Source: Enterobacter asburiae (lineage in GTDB: Bacteria; Pseudomonadota; Gammaproteobacteria; Enterobacterales; Enterobacteriaceae). From it: a stretch of 64,000 nucleotides of DNA. Below the pieces are notes generated by a model. The model made no database searches, had not been told where the DNA came from, and worked only from the letters and a program-made list of their open reading frames with translations. The stretch is from the NCBI RefSeq assembly GCF_024599655.1, contig NZ_CP102247.1, positions 4,464,001-4,528,000 of the forward strand, in the 5' to 3' direction. A program made the translations under genes and the position numbers. Numbering within the stretch: position 1 is the stretch's first letter; the number at the start of each line of letters is the position of its first letter. This document shows, piece by piece, positions 47,593-56,405 of the stretch.

Positions 47593-47916
47593 TTAACCTC
47601 GATCGAAATCGTCCTCTAACCTGCGCTCATCTTCTTCTAACCGACGGCGATCGTCATCCAACTGGCGCTGACGCTCGTCGAGACGGCGACGTCTGTCTTC
47701 AAGCTGCCGACGGCGATCGTCGTACTGGCGGCTGTCGATTTGACGGCTGCGGTCATAACGATCGTCGTCGCTGCTGCTACGGCTGCTGCTGGGATTATAG
47801 GCATCGTTGATCGCCTGCTGAATGTTGCCAATAGCATCATCGACAATATCGGCATGAGCCAGCTGGCTGGTGAGTGACAGCAGACCGAATAACAGAGCAG
47901 TTGAGTAACGTTTCAT
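47593..47916 (-). CDS. yjdP: Secreted charged coiled-coil protein YjdP
   Basis: A 107-aa protein. The signal peptide ends near AHA-DI (residue 22). DDAIGNIQQAINDAYNPSS is conserved with E. coli YjdP. The second half is a long Arg/Asp/Glu/Gln-rich helix with repeated RRQLEDRRR-like units, likely coiled coil. Function unknown. Confidence 0.88.
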   Translation of the reverse strand: MKRYSTALLFGLLSLTSQLAHADIVDDAIGNIQQAINDAYNPSSSRSSSDDDRYDRSRQIDSRQYDDRRRQLEDRRRRLDERQRQLDDDRRRLEEDERRLEDDFDRG

Positions 47917-47991
47917 AAGGCCAGACTCGCAGGTGAACTGGCTTTACGATAATGAACGACAGGGAACGGGGGTAGCGGAGGAATCTCAAAT

Positions 47992-48618
47992 TCAGTTGTG
48001 CCCAGGATCTTCCATCAGCTGATTCGCACGCTGTTTATTTTCTGCAACCAGTACAATGCCATAACATTTTTGATCCGGTGAATGGCTCCAGATACGATCT
48101 TCGGGGATACACCCTCCGTCATAGATAACCTTGCTACCATCATACGGCCAAAATGCTCCCTGCTCGGTATCGAGAACAAATACAGCGATTTGGTCAGACT
48201 CCCGGGCAATTTTCTGCCAGAGCATCTTCCCACCCTCATATTGTTCAAAGTCGCTGACAAGCGTCACGCCGCAATGTAATACCAGGGCTTCATACAGACG
48301 AGTTGCCAATCCCTTGTCGCGCTCGGCGGGATCAACGCATATACCTTCTACCTGAATAACATTGGTATCTTCCCAACAGCGCTCGACAGCAATGATATCT
48401 TCACCCAAATGCGTTTTACGCTGTAAATCCAGGGCAGCAACAACCCGATGCCGAGGTACACCATCGAAGGTTTCGACATCCGCTTCAATAATCGCAGCCC
48501 TTGGCGTCTGCCTATCAAAAATGACATGTAACACTCGCCCGGAGAGTTCGAATTCATCAACGAGCTTGAAAGACCTTGCTACGGTCTTTGGGCTGTAAGT
48601 TGTAGGCATCACAATCAT
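47992..48618 (-). CDS. GNAT-like protein of unknown function
   Basis: About 208 aa, not recognised as a named gene. The stretch IQVEGICVDPAERDKGLATR followed by LYEALV looks like acetyl-CoA-binding motif A of GNAT acetyltransferases. The remainder has no obvious motif, no signal peptide and no membrane segment; the C-terminal part is rich in aromatic and acidic residues. ATG 48618 is preferred because AGAGGGG lies 9 bases upstream, but the frame is open to ATG 48675. Its base composition is noticeably more AT-rich than the phn and sugar genes on either side, hinting at separate acquisition. Confidence 0.6.
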   Translation of the reverse strand: MIVMPTTYSPKTVARSFKLVDEFELSGRVLHVIFDRQTPRAAIIEADVETFDGVPRHRVVAALDLQRKTHLGEDIIAVERCWEDTNVIQVEGICVDPAERDKGLATRLYEALVLHCGVTLVSDFEQYEGGKMLWQKIARESDQIAVFVLDTEQGAFWPYDGSKVIYDGGCIPEDRIWSHSPDQKCYGIVLVAENKQRANQLMEDPGHN

Positions 48619-48739
48619 TTGTGAGTCCCCTCTTGTAAGTACCGGCATAGTTCCCTTTATATCCCAATCTGCCAAATTTTGCGCAGGTTAGCATCCCCCG
48701 GTTTACTCAGGCGCTTGATGAATTCCTAAATATCACTGC

Positions 48740-51016
48740 TTATAAACAGACTTTCCGCAGCGCCTGCGCCAGCTGCACCCGCGTAAACGGCTTACGCAGT
48801 AGCTGGACGTCCGGCAGCTGTGGGTTATGCGCGGGTCGTAAATCCTGGCCGCTAATCAGCAGCACCGGAAGCTGCGGATAATGATTACGCACATGGTTAA
48901 TCACCTCGGCCCCGCTGAGGCTGCCGGGCAGCATCAGGTCGCTGATAAACATGCCAATATCCGGCGACGCCGCCAGCATGTTCAGCGCCTGCTCGCCGTT
49001 GTCCGCTTCCAGCGTCAGGTAACCAAGCTGGTGCAGCTGCTCGCAAAGGGTCTGACGGACATCCGCCTCATCTTCCAGCACCAGGACCAGCCGCTCGCTA
49101 TCGACGGAGTCGGTGGCTGACAGCGCTTCATCATCTGCAGCGGCGGGCAGCACAGAGCGCGGGAGATGAAGCCGGACGGTCGTTCCCTGCCCCGGCGCGC
49201 TTTCGATCTCCACGCGCCCGCCGGACTGGCGCACAAACCCATAGACCATCGACAGGCCTAACCCGCTCCCGCTTCCGGTCTGCTTGGTGGTGAAGAACGG
49301 TTCAAAGACCCGGGATTTCACCTCCTGCGACATGCCGCTGCCGCGGTCAATGACCTCCAGCGCCACCATATCCTGCCTGCGCCCGTCGCTGCGGGTGACG
49401 CGCTGGTTCCAGGTCCGAATTTTAATCACCCCGCTTTGCCCTTCCATCGCATCGCGCGCGTTCATCACCAGGTTGATGATGGCGTTTTCCAGCTGGCTGA
49501 CGTCTATCCACGCGGGCCAGGCCGGGGATTGCGCTTCAATCTCCAGGGTCAGGGTGGCAGGCAGGGAGTGGCGCATCAGTTCCCGGAGGTTCTCCAGCAG
49601 GGGCAGCATCTCTACCGCATGCGGCGTCAGGGATTGCTTGCGGGAAAACGCCAGCAGGCGCTGCGTCAGTAAGGCACCACGCTCGGCCGCCTTCAGCGCC
49701 CGGGTAATGCGCGGCGCGTCTTGTGATTCGGGGTCGGTGAGCTCAAGGCTGCCGATGATCACCGCCAGCAGGTTGTTAAAATCATGCGCCAGCCCGCCGG
49801 TCAGCTGTCCGACCGCCTTCATCTTCTGGCTGTGCAGCAGCGCCTCTTCCAGCCCCTGACGCTCGACGCGGTCAATCTCCATCTGCGTGGTTTTCTCTTT
49901 CAGCAGGCGCGTGGTGTGCTCAAGCGAGGCGGTATTGCGGGCAAAAACGTTAAACGCGCGCGCCAGCTCGCCCAGCTCATCGCGCCGCTGGAGGGCGGGA
50001 ACGGAAACATCCTGTTCGCCGTGAGCAAGCCGCGACATCGCCCGGGAAATGGCCGTCAGGTTAGAGGCCAGATTGCGGTAGATATACCAGCAGGCGCACC
50101 CGGTAATGATCAGCGCCAGGACGGCGAAGATGCTGATAAACACGCTGATGGACTGCAGCTCGTGATGGCTCTGGGCCGTGCGAAGCCGGGAGGCCTGCGC
50201 CACCTGCTCGACGTACTGATTAATGTCACCGTTGAGGATCGCCACCAGCGCCTTGATGTGGAACATATACCAGCTTATCGCCAGATCGCTCTCTTCCAGC
50301 TGCTTCGACAGCGGGGCGAGCTTGCCTAACTCGGCATTAAAATCAGGCAGAACCCCCTTCACAACCGGCTGTAGGGCATTTTGAGGCAGCGCTGCGGCCA
50401 CGGCGTCCAGTTGATGAACGGTCGCGCGCGGCGAAGGGGTGTCGATGGCAGCGGCGATCAGCCGGTCCATCTCCATCAGCTGCTGCGCATCCGGTACGTT
50501 GCTGCCATAGCGGCGGTTGATGTCCTGCAGATGACGCAGGTAGCTCTGGCTTTGATACAGCGAACTGAGCAGCGCGTTACGCTCCAGATGGCGTCGCTGT
50601 CCGCGCTCAAGCATCTCCGTCACGCTCTGCTGGAGCTCATTGCTTCGTTGAATAATACGCGCCACCAGCGCCGGCTCCTGCTGCGCCAGCGGCGCATCCG
50701 CAAGCTGCTCCAGCGAGCGGCGCAGCGCCATTTGCGTCTGCTTCAGGCGCTCGGCTTCGCCTTTGTACTCCAGCGCCCCCACCACCTGCGAAAGCCGCAC
50801 CGCCGCCGTCGCCACGTTGGCGGTATCACGGGCCAGGTTCATGCTGCCGGTCATGTCATCCAGCGTTTGCTGCTGAACCTGCTCCTGGATTTGACTGGCG
50901 TGACGAAAGCCGAGCACCGCCACGCCGCTCACCATCAGCGTAACGGCGACCACCAGCAGATTGAAAATCAGCAGGCGGCCTCGGGCGCTGGCGAAAAACG
51001 GGGGGCGTGATGGCAT
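48740..51016 (-). CDS. Hybrid sensor histidine kinase/receiver of the sugar locus
   Basis: About 758 aa. Membrane helix 1 is at about residues 15-37 and helix 2 at 293-315, enclosing a long all-helical periplasmic sensor. HAMP and a coiled coil follow. The dimerisation/phosphoacceptor helix has HDFNN (His near 411). The ATPase domain has N box NLVMNARDAM, G1 DRGSGM and G2 GSGLGL. The C-terminal receiver has Asp near 693 in FISDLMLPG. No Hpt domain is present. The start at 51016 has AGAGGAG upstream; an ATG 36 bases earlier is possible. Divergent from the ABC genes; its likely partner is the regulator at 57406. Confidence 0.88.
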   Translation of the reverse strand: MPSRPPFFASARGRLLIFNLLVVAVTLMVSGVAVLGFRHASQIQEQVQQQTLDDMTGSMNLARDTANVATAAVRLSQVVGALEYKGEAERLKQTQMALRRSLEQLADAPLAQQEPALVARIIQRSNELQQSVTEMLERGQRRHLERNALLSSLYQSQSYLRHLQDINRRYGSNVPDAQQLMEMDRLIAAAIDTPSPRATVHQLDAVAAALPQNALQPVVKGVLPDFNAELGKLAPLSKQLEESDLAISWYMFHIKALVAILNGDINQYVEQVAQASRLRTAQSHHELQSISVFISIFAVLALIITGCACWYIYRNLASNLTAISRAMSRLAHGEQDVSVPALQRRDELGELARAFNVFARNTASLEHTTRLLKEKTTQMEIDRVERQGLEEALLHSQKMKAVGQLTGGLAHDFNNLLAVIIGSLELTDPESQDAPRITRALKAAERGALLTQRLLAFSRKQSLTPHAVEMLPLLENLRELMRHSLPATLTLEIEAQSPAWPAWIDVSQLENAIINLVMNARDAMEGQSGVIKIRTWNQRVTRSDGRRQDMVALEVIDRGSGMSQEVKSRVFEPFFTTKQTGSGSGLGLSMVYGFVRQSGGRVEIESAPGQGTTVRLHLPRSVLPAAADDEALSATDSVDSERLVLVLEDEADVRQTLCEQLHQLGYLTLEADNGEQALNMLAASPDIGMFISDLMLPGSLSGAEVINHVRNHYPQLPVLLISGQDLRPAHNPQLPDVQLLRKPFTRVQLAQALRKVCL

Positions 51017-51044
51017 GGGGTTGGGCTCCTCTGCGGTTTGGTGT

Positions 51045-51126
51045 CCCCTCACCCTAACCCTCTCCCCAAAGGGGCGAGGGAATGATTTGCTCCCTCTCCC
51101 TTTCAGGGAGAGGGCCGGGGTGAGGG
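51045..51126. repeat. Paired palindromic repeats in the kinase/ABC divergent spacer
   Basis: CCCCTCACCCTAACCCTCTC with a CCCC/GGGG loop, then TCCCTCTCCCTTTCAGGGAG with AGGGCCGGGGTGAGGG: two units in opposite orientation, the same family as at 38324 and 54737. It occupies about a third of the 233-bp space that must contain both promoters. Confidence 0.85.
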
Positions 51127-51249
51127 TAGTTCAATAACTGTGATCTACATTAGCTATTCATAACTATGACAAATATGAACAGCTTCTGACATTTTGCATT
51201 TACGCACCTGTGATGAAGTGCAGATATCGGCATTCGCAGGAGATCCGCC

Positions 51250-52770
51250 ATGAGCAGAACCCCGGTATTAGAGATGCGCAGCATTGCCAAGACGTTTGGC
51301 AGTTTCCACGCGCTCAAGGGTGTGGATTTGACGGTCTTTCCCGGAGAGATCCACGCGCTGATGGGAGAAAACGGCGCGGGAAAAAGCACGCTGATGAAAA
51401 TCCTCGCGGGAGCCTATACCGCCACCAGCGGCGAGATCCTGATCGACGGTCAGCCGTTTCACATTAAAGGGCCGAAGGATGCGCTGACCGCAGGCATTAC
51501 CCTGATTTATCAGGAGATGCAGCTCGCGCCCAATCTGACCGTTGCCGAAAATATCTTTCTCGGCAGCGAGCTGTCGCGCGGCGGGATGGTCCAGCGCAAA
51601 GAGATGGCCGCTCAGGCGCAGGCGGTGATTGACCGCCTCGGCGCGCAGTTCAATGCCACCGACCTGGTGATGAAGCTGACCATCGCCGAGCAGCAGCAGG
51701 TAGAGATCGCCCGCGCGCTGCACCGCAACAGCCGCATTCTGGTGATGGATGAACCCACCGCCGCCCTCTCCTCGCGGGAAACACACCGCCTGTTTGAACT
51801 GATTTTGCGCCTGCGCGATGAAGGGATGGCGATTATCTATATCAGCCACCGCATGGCGGAAGTGTATGAACTCTCTGACCGCGTCAGCGTGCTGCGCGAC
51901 GGGCAGTACGTCGGCAGCCTGACGCGCGACAAGCTGAACGCCTCCGAGCTGGTGCGCATGATGGTGGGCCGCCCGTTAAGCGACCTGTTCAACAAAGAGC
52001 GTGATATTCCCCTCGGCAGCCCGCGCCTCAACGTCCACCACCTCACCGACGGTAAAAAAGTGCAGCCGTGCAGTCTGCAGGTACGTTCCGGCGAAATCGT
52101 CGGGCTGGCGGGCCTAGTCGGGGCCGGACGCTCCGAGCTAGCGCAGCTCATCTTCGGCGTGCGTAAAGCCACCGGCGGCATGATTGAGGTCGACGGCGAG
52201 CCGGTGGTGATCCACTCCCCGCGCGCGGCCATCGAAAACGGCATCGGTTTTCTCACCGAAAACCGCAAGGAGCAGGGGCTGTTTCTGGAGCTGGCGGCGC
52301 AGGAGAACATCACCATGGCGACGCTGGAGCGCGACGCCACCTTCGGCATGTTAAACCGCAAAAAAGCGCAGGCCATTTCCGATGACGCTATCGCCCTGCT
52401 CAACATCCGCGTACCGCATTCGCAGGTGCGCGCGGGCGGGCTCTCCGGCGGCAATCAGCAAAAGCTGCTGATCTCCCGCTGGGTGGCCATCGGCCCGCGC
52501 ATTCTGATTCTGGACGAACCCACGCGCGGCGTGGACGTCGGCGCGAAAAGCGAGATCTACCGCATCATGAACCAGATGGCGCGCAAAGGGGTGGCGATTT
52601 TGATGATCTCCAGCGAGCTGCCGGAAGTGGTGGGCATGAGCGACCGGGTGTATGTGATGCGGGAAGGCAGCATCGCGGGTGAACTTCACGGGCGCGACAT
52701 CTCTCAGGAAAACATCATGACGCTGGCAACCGGCGTGAACGACACTCATCATCAGGCGGTGCAACCATGA
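51250..52770 (+). CDS. Ribose-type sugar ABC transporter ATPase
   Basis: A 506-aa tandem ATPase of the RbsA/AlsA/XylG class. Half 1: Walker A GENGAGKST, signature LTIAEQQQVEIARAL, Walker B LVMDEP. Half 2: degenerate Walker A GLVGAGRSE, signature LSGGNQQK, Walker B LILDEPTRGVD. The start follows GCAGGAGATCCGCC. It overlaps the permease gene by 4 bases. Substrate is inferred from the downstream isomerase: D-lyxose or a related aldose. Confidence 0.92.
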   Translation: MSRTPVLEMRSIAKTFGSFHALKGVDLTVFPGEIHALMGENGAGKSTLMKILAGAYTATSGEILIDGQPFHIKGPKDALTAGITLIYQEMQLAPNLTVAENIFLGSELSRGGMVQRKEMAAQAQAVIDRLGAQFNATDLVMKLTIAEQQQVEIARALHRNSRILVMDEPTAALSSRETHRLFELILRLRDEGMAIIYISHRMAEVYELSDRVSVLRDGQYVGSLTRDKLNASELVRMMVGRPLSDLFNKERDIPLGSPRLNVHHLTDGKKVQPCSLQVRSGEIVGLAGLVGAGRSELAQLIFGVRKATGGMIEVDGEPVVIHSPRAAIENGIGFLTENRKEQGLFLELAAQENITMATLERDATFGMLNRKKAQAISDDAIALLNIRVPHSQVRAGGLSGGNQQKLLISRWVAIGPRILILDEPTRGVDVGAKSEIYRIMNQMARKGVAILMISSELPEVVGMSDRVYVMREGSIAGELHGRDISQENIMTLATGVNDTHHQAVQP

Positions 52771-53762
52771 CACATTCAACCAGTCCGCAGCAGGTGGCGA
52801 AATCCGCCTCCGCCAAAAAAATGCTGATGAGCGATCTGATGCAAACGGTCGGCATTTTGCCGATTCTTATCCTGATTGTGGCGGTATTTGGCTTTATCGC
52901 CCCTAACTTTTTCACCGAGAGCAACCTGCTCAACATTACCCGCCAGGCGTCGATCAACATCGTGCTGGCGGCGGGAATGACCTTCATCATTTTAACCGGC
53001 GGGATTGACCTCTCCGTCGGCTCGATTCTGGGCACCACGGCGGTAGCGGCGATGGTGGTCTCGCTTATCCCTGAATTTGCGATGCTCTCCATTCCGGCCG
53101 CGCTGATGCTCGGCATGGTGCTGGGCCTGTTTAACGGCGCGCTGGTGGCCTTTGCCGGGCTTCCTCCCTTCATCGTGACGCTCGGCACCTATACGGCACT
53201 GCGCGGCGCGGCCTACCTGCTGGCGGACGGCACGACGGTCATTAACTCCAACATCAGCTTCGAGTGGATCGGCAATAACTACCTCGGCCCGATTCCGTGG
53301 CTGGTGGTGATCGCGCTGGCGGTCATTGCTATCTGCTGGTTCATCCTGCGCCGCACCACGCTCGGCGTACACATCTATGCAGTGGGCGGCAACATGCAGG
53401 CGGCGCGACTGACGGGCATTAAGGTCTGGCTGGTGCTGCTGTTTGTCTACGGTATGAGCGGCCTGCTCTCCGGGCTTGGCGGCGTGATGAGCGCCTCGCG
53501 CCTCTACAGCGCCAACGGCAACCTCGGCACGGGTTACGAGCTGGATGCGATTGCGGCGGTGATCCTCGGCGGCACCAGCTTCGTCGGCGGGATCGGCACG
53601 ATCACCGGCACGCTAGTCGGCGCGCTGATCATCGCCACCCTCAACAACGGGATGACGCTGATGGGCGTCTCCTACTTCTGGCAGTTGGTGATCAAAGGGG
53701 CGGTGATCATCATAGCGGTGCTGATCGACAAATACCGTACCCGACACCATCAAAGTGCATAA
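52767..53762 (+). CDS. Ribose-type sugar ABC transporter permease
   Basis: A 331-aa inner-membrane permease of the RbsC family with about ten helices. Conserved stretches are GMTFIILTGGIDLSVGSILG and ILGGTSFVGGIGTITGTLVG. Forms the channel with the ATPase upstream and the binding protein downstream. Confidence 0.92.
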   Translation: MTHSTSPQQVAKSASAKKMLMSDLMQTVGILPILILIVAVFGFIAPNFFTESNLLNITRQASINIVLAAGMTFIILTGGIDLSVGSILGTTAVAAMVVSLIPEFAMLSIPAALMLGMVLGLFNGALVAFAGLPPFIVTLGTYTALRGAAYLLADGTTVINSNISFEWIGNNYLGPIPWLVVIALAVIAICWFILRRTTLGVHIYAVGGNMQAARLTGIKVWLVLLFVYGMSGLLSGLGGVMSASRLYSANGNLGTGYELDAIAAVILGGTSFVGGIGTITGTLVGALIIATLNNGMTLMGVSYFWQLVIKGAVIIIAVLIDKYRTRHHQSA

Positions 53763-53794
53763 CAACAAAACCCTACAGCTTCGAGGAAAATCCT

Positions 53795-54736
53795 ATGCGT
53801 TTGAAACCGTTAGTGACCGCGCTCTGTGCTGGCGCACTGCTTGCCGCAACACCGTTTGCGCAGGCAAAAGATCTGAAGTCCATCGGCGTGACGGTGGGCG
53901 ACCTGGCCAACCCGTTCTTCGTGCAGATCACCAAAGGTGCCGAGCTGGAAGCGCGCAAGCTGGCTGGCGATAACGTCAAGGTGACGCTGGTCTCCAGCGG
54001 GTACGATCTGGGCCAGCAGGTGGCGCAGATCGACAACTTTATTGCCGCGAAGGTAGACATGATCATCCTCAACGCTGCGGATTCCAAAGGGATCGGCCCG
54101 GCGGTGAAGCGCGCGAAGGACGCCGGGATCGTGGTTGTTGCGGTTGACGTGGCGGCGGAAGGGGCTGATGCCACCATCACCTCCGATAACACCCAGGCGG
54201 GCGAAATGGCCTGTAAGTACATTACCGACCGCCTGAAAGGCAAAGGCAACGTGGTGATCATCAACGGACCACCGGTCTCTGCGGTGCAAAACCGCGTGGA
54301 AGGTTGTCAGACGGAATTCAAAAAACATCCGGATATCAAGGTGCTCTCGGATAACCAAAACGCCAAGGGCAGTCGTGAAGGCGGTCTGGAAGTCATGACC
54401 TCCCTGCTGGCGGCCAATCCGAAGATCGACGGCGTGTTTGCGATTAACGATCCGACCGCGATCGGCGCCGATCTGGCCGCGAAGCAGGCGCAGCGCAATG
54501 AGTTCTTTATCGTCGGCGTGGATGGTTCTCCGGACGGTGAGGAAGCGCTGAAGCGCGAAAACTCCCTGTTTGTCGCAACCCCGGCGCAAGATCCGCAGGT
54601 GATGGCGGCAAAAGCGGTGGAGATCGGCTATGACATTCTACAGGGTAAACCTGCGCCGAAAGCGCCGGTGCTGATCCCGGTGACGATGATCGATAAAAAG
54701 AACGTCGGCACGTATAAGGGTTGGACGGTTAAGTAA
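53795..54736 (+). CDS. Periplasmic sugar-binding protein, RbsB-like
   Basis: A 313-aa type I periplasmic binding protein. The signal peptide is cleaved near FAQA-KD (residue 24). The family start IGVTVGDLANPFFVQITKGA and C-terminal hinge DGSPDGEEALK are present. Residues contacting sugar in RbsB lie in comparable positions (NPFF, ITSDNTQAG, FAINDPTAIG), supporting a pyranose ligand; which one cannot be read from sequence. Confidence 0.92.
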   Translation: MRLKPLVTALCAGALLAATPFAQAKDLKSIGVTVGDLANPFFVQITKGAELEARKLAGDNVKVTLVSSGYDLGQQVAQIDNFIAAKVDMIILNAADSKGIGPAVKRAKDAGIVVVAVDVAAEGADATITSDNTQAGEMACKYITDRLKGKGNVVIINGPPVSAVQNRVEGCQTEFKKHPDIKVLSDNQNAKGSREGGLEVMTSLLAANPKIDGVFAINDPTAIGADLAAKQAQRNEFFIVGVDGSPDGEEALKRENSLFVATPAQDPQVMAAKAVEIGYDILQGKPAPKAPVLIPVTMIDKKNVGTYKGWTVK

Positions 54737-54820
54737 CCCCCTCACCCGGCCCTCTCCCCAAAGGGGCGAGGGTGTTCAAGTTCCCTCTCCCCTTTGGGGA
54801 GAGGGTTAGGGTGAGGGGTG
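54737..54820. repeat. Paired palindromic repeats after the binding-protein gene
   Basis: CCCCCTCACCCGGCCCTCTC with CCCC/GGGG loop, and TCCCTCTCCCCTTTGGGGAG with AGGGTTAGGGTGAGGGG, in opposite orientation. It begins at the stop codon of the binding protein and ends 27 bases before the isomerase start, so it may partly protect or attenuate the mRNA between transport and catabolic genes. Confidence 0.85.
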
Positions 54821-54847
54821 GTTTTGCATAAAATTCCAGGAGTCCCC

Positions 54848-55534
54848 ATGAAACGCTCCGACATCAATGAAATTCTCGGCCACACGCGACAGTTCTTTTC
54901 CATGCACGACGTGCATCTCCCGCCGTTTGCCAGCTTTCCGCCCACAAAATGGCAGCAGCTTGACCAGGCCGCATGGCAGGAGGTATTCGACCTCAAGCTC
55001 GGCTGGGACGTGACGGCGTTCGGCGGCAACAGCTTTGCCGCTGAGGGCCTGACGCTGTTTACCCTGCGCAACGGCTCGCCCAACGGCGTGCCTTATGAAA
55101 AGTGCTATGCCGAAAAAATTATGCACGTGCGCGACGGCCAGGTGACGCCGATGCATTTTCACTGGCGCAAGCGAGAAGACATCATCAACCGGGGCGGCGG
55201 GAACCTGATTGTAGAATTGTGGAATGCCGGTGCACATGAAGAGACGGAAAACACCGACGTGACGGTCACCGTCGACGGCTGCCGTCAGACCCACGCGCCC
55301 GGCAGCCAGCTGCGCCTCGCGCCAGGGGAAAGCATCTGCCTGACGCCCGGTCTGTACCACAGCTTCTGGGGCGAACGCGGCTTCGGCGACGTGCTGGTTG
55401 GGGAGGTGTCATCGGTAAACGACGACGAGCACGACAACCACTTTTTGCAGCCCGTTGCCCGCTATAACAACATCGAAGAAGACGAACCGGCGCTGCTGGT
55501 GCTGTGCAACGAGTACAACCTGTTTCGGATATAA
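54848..55534 (+). CDS. D-lyxose isomerase homologue
   Basis: A 228-aa cupin-fold sugar isomerase. The metal ligands are evident: His103 and His105 in MHFHWRKRE with Glu110, and His171 in GLYHSFW. The sequence closely resembles the E. coli O157:H7 isomerase (Z5688) characterised as D-lyxose isomerase, which interconverts D-lyxose and D-xylulose and more slowly D-mannose and D-fructose. ATG 54848 (MKRSDINEILGHTRQF) follows CCAGGAG. First of three catabolic genes; eight bases separate it from the aldolase. Confidence 0.88.
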   Translation: MKRSDINEILGHTRQFFSMHDVHLPPFASFPPTKWQQLDQAAWQEVFDLKLGWDVTAFGGNSFAAEGLTLFTLRNGSPNGVPYEKCYAEKIMHVRDGQVTPMHFHWRKREDIINRGGGNLIVELWNAGAHEETENTDVTVTVDGCRQTHAPGSQLRLAPGESICLTPGLYHSFWGERGFGDVLVGEVSSVNDDEHDNHFLQPVARYNNIEEDEPALLVLCNEYNLFRI

Positions 55535-55541
55535 GGGGTGA

Positions 55542-56405
55542 ATGATGCCATTGATTTCTCTTGCCGACGGTCTGGAGCACGCCAGGGCGCATCGCTATGC
55601 GCTGGGCGCGTTTAACGTGCTCGACTCCCACTTCCTGCGCGCGCTGTTCGCCGCCGCGAAGCAGGAACGCTCGCCGTTTATCATCAACATCGCCGAAGTG
55701 CATTTTAAGTACGTGTCGCTGGATTCGCTTGTCGAAGCGGTGAAGTTCGAGGCCGCCCGTCACGATATTCCCGTGGTGCTCAACCTCGACCACGGCCTGC
55801 ATTTCGAGGCGGTGGTGCGCGCCCTGCGCCTGGGGTTCAGCTCGGTGATGTTCGACGGCTCGACGCTGAGCTACGAGGAAAACATTCGCCAGACGCGGGA
55901 GGTGGTGAAGATGTGCCACGCGGTGGGCGTGTCGGTAGAGGCGGAGCTGGGCGCGGTCGGCGGTGATGAAGGCGGCGCGCTTTACGGGCATGCGGACGAA
56001 GCGTTCTTTACCGACCCGCAGCTGGCGCGCGAATTTGTCGATAAGACCGGCATCGACGCGCTGGCGGTTGCCATCGGCAACGCGCACGGCAAATACAAGG
56101 GCGAGCCGAAACTCGATTTCCCCCGTCTGGACGCCATTCGCCAGCAGACGGGGCTGCCGCTGGTTTTACACGGCGGCTCCGGGATTAGCGATGCCGATTT
56201 CCGCCGCGCCATCGAGCTGGGCATTCATAAAATCAACTTCTATACCGGCATGTCGCAGGCCGCGCTTGCCGCCGTTGAGCAGCGCATGGCGAACCGCCAG
56301 CCGCTGTACGATGAATTTGCCGAGCTGCTGCTGGGGATAGAAGAGGCGATAACGGATACGGTCGCCGAACAGATGCGCATCTTCGGCAGCGCGGGGCAGG
56401 CATAA
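55542..56405 (+). CDS. Class II ketose-bisphosphate-type aldolase, GatY/KbaY-like
   Basis: A 287-aa zinc aldolase. Asp83/His84 (NLDHGLHFE), Glu135 (VEAELG), His182 (GNAHGKYKG) and His210 (VLHGGSG) are the expected catalytic and metal residues. Members cleave fructose-, tagatose- or other ketose phosphates into DHAP and an aldehyde. Context suggests a ketose 1-phosphate (for example D-xylulose 1-phosphate) or bisphosphate. A double ATG at 55542/55545 leaves a one-residue ambiguity. The stop overlaps the kinase start (TAATGG). Confidence 0.85.
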   Translation: MMPLISLADGLEHARAHRYALGAFNVLDSHFLRALFAAAKQERSPFIINIAEVHFKYVSLDSLVEAVKFEAARHDIPVVLNLDHGLHFEAVVRALRLGFSSVMFDGSTLSYEENIRQTREVVKMCHAVGVSVEAELGAVGGDEGGALYGHADEAFFTDPQLAREFVDKTGIDALAVAIGNAHGKYKGEPKLDFPRLDAIRQQTGLPLVLHGGSGISDADFRRAIELGIHKINFYTGMSQAALAAVEQRMANRQPLYDEFAELLLGIEEAITDTVAEQMRIFGSAGQA

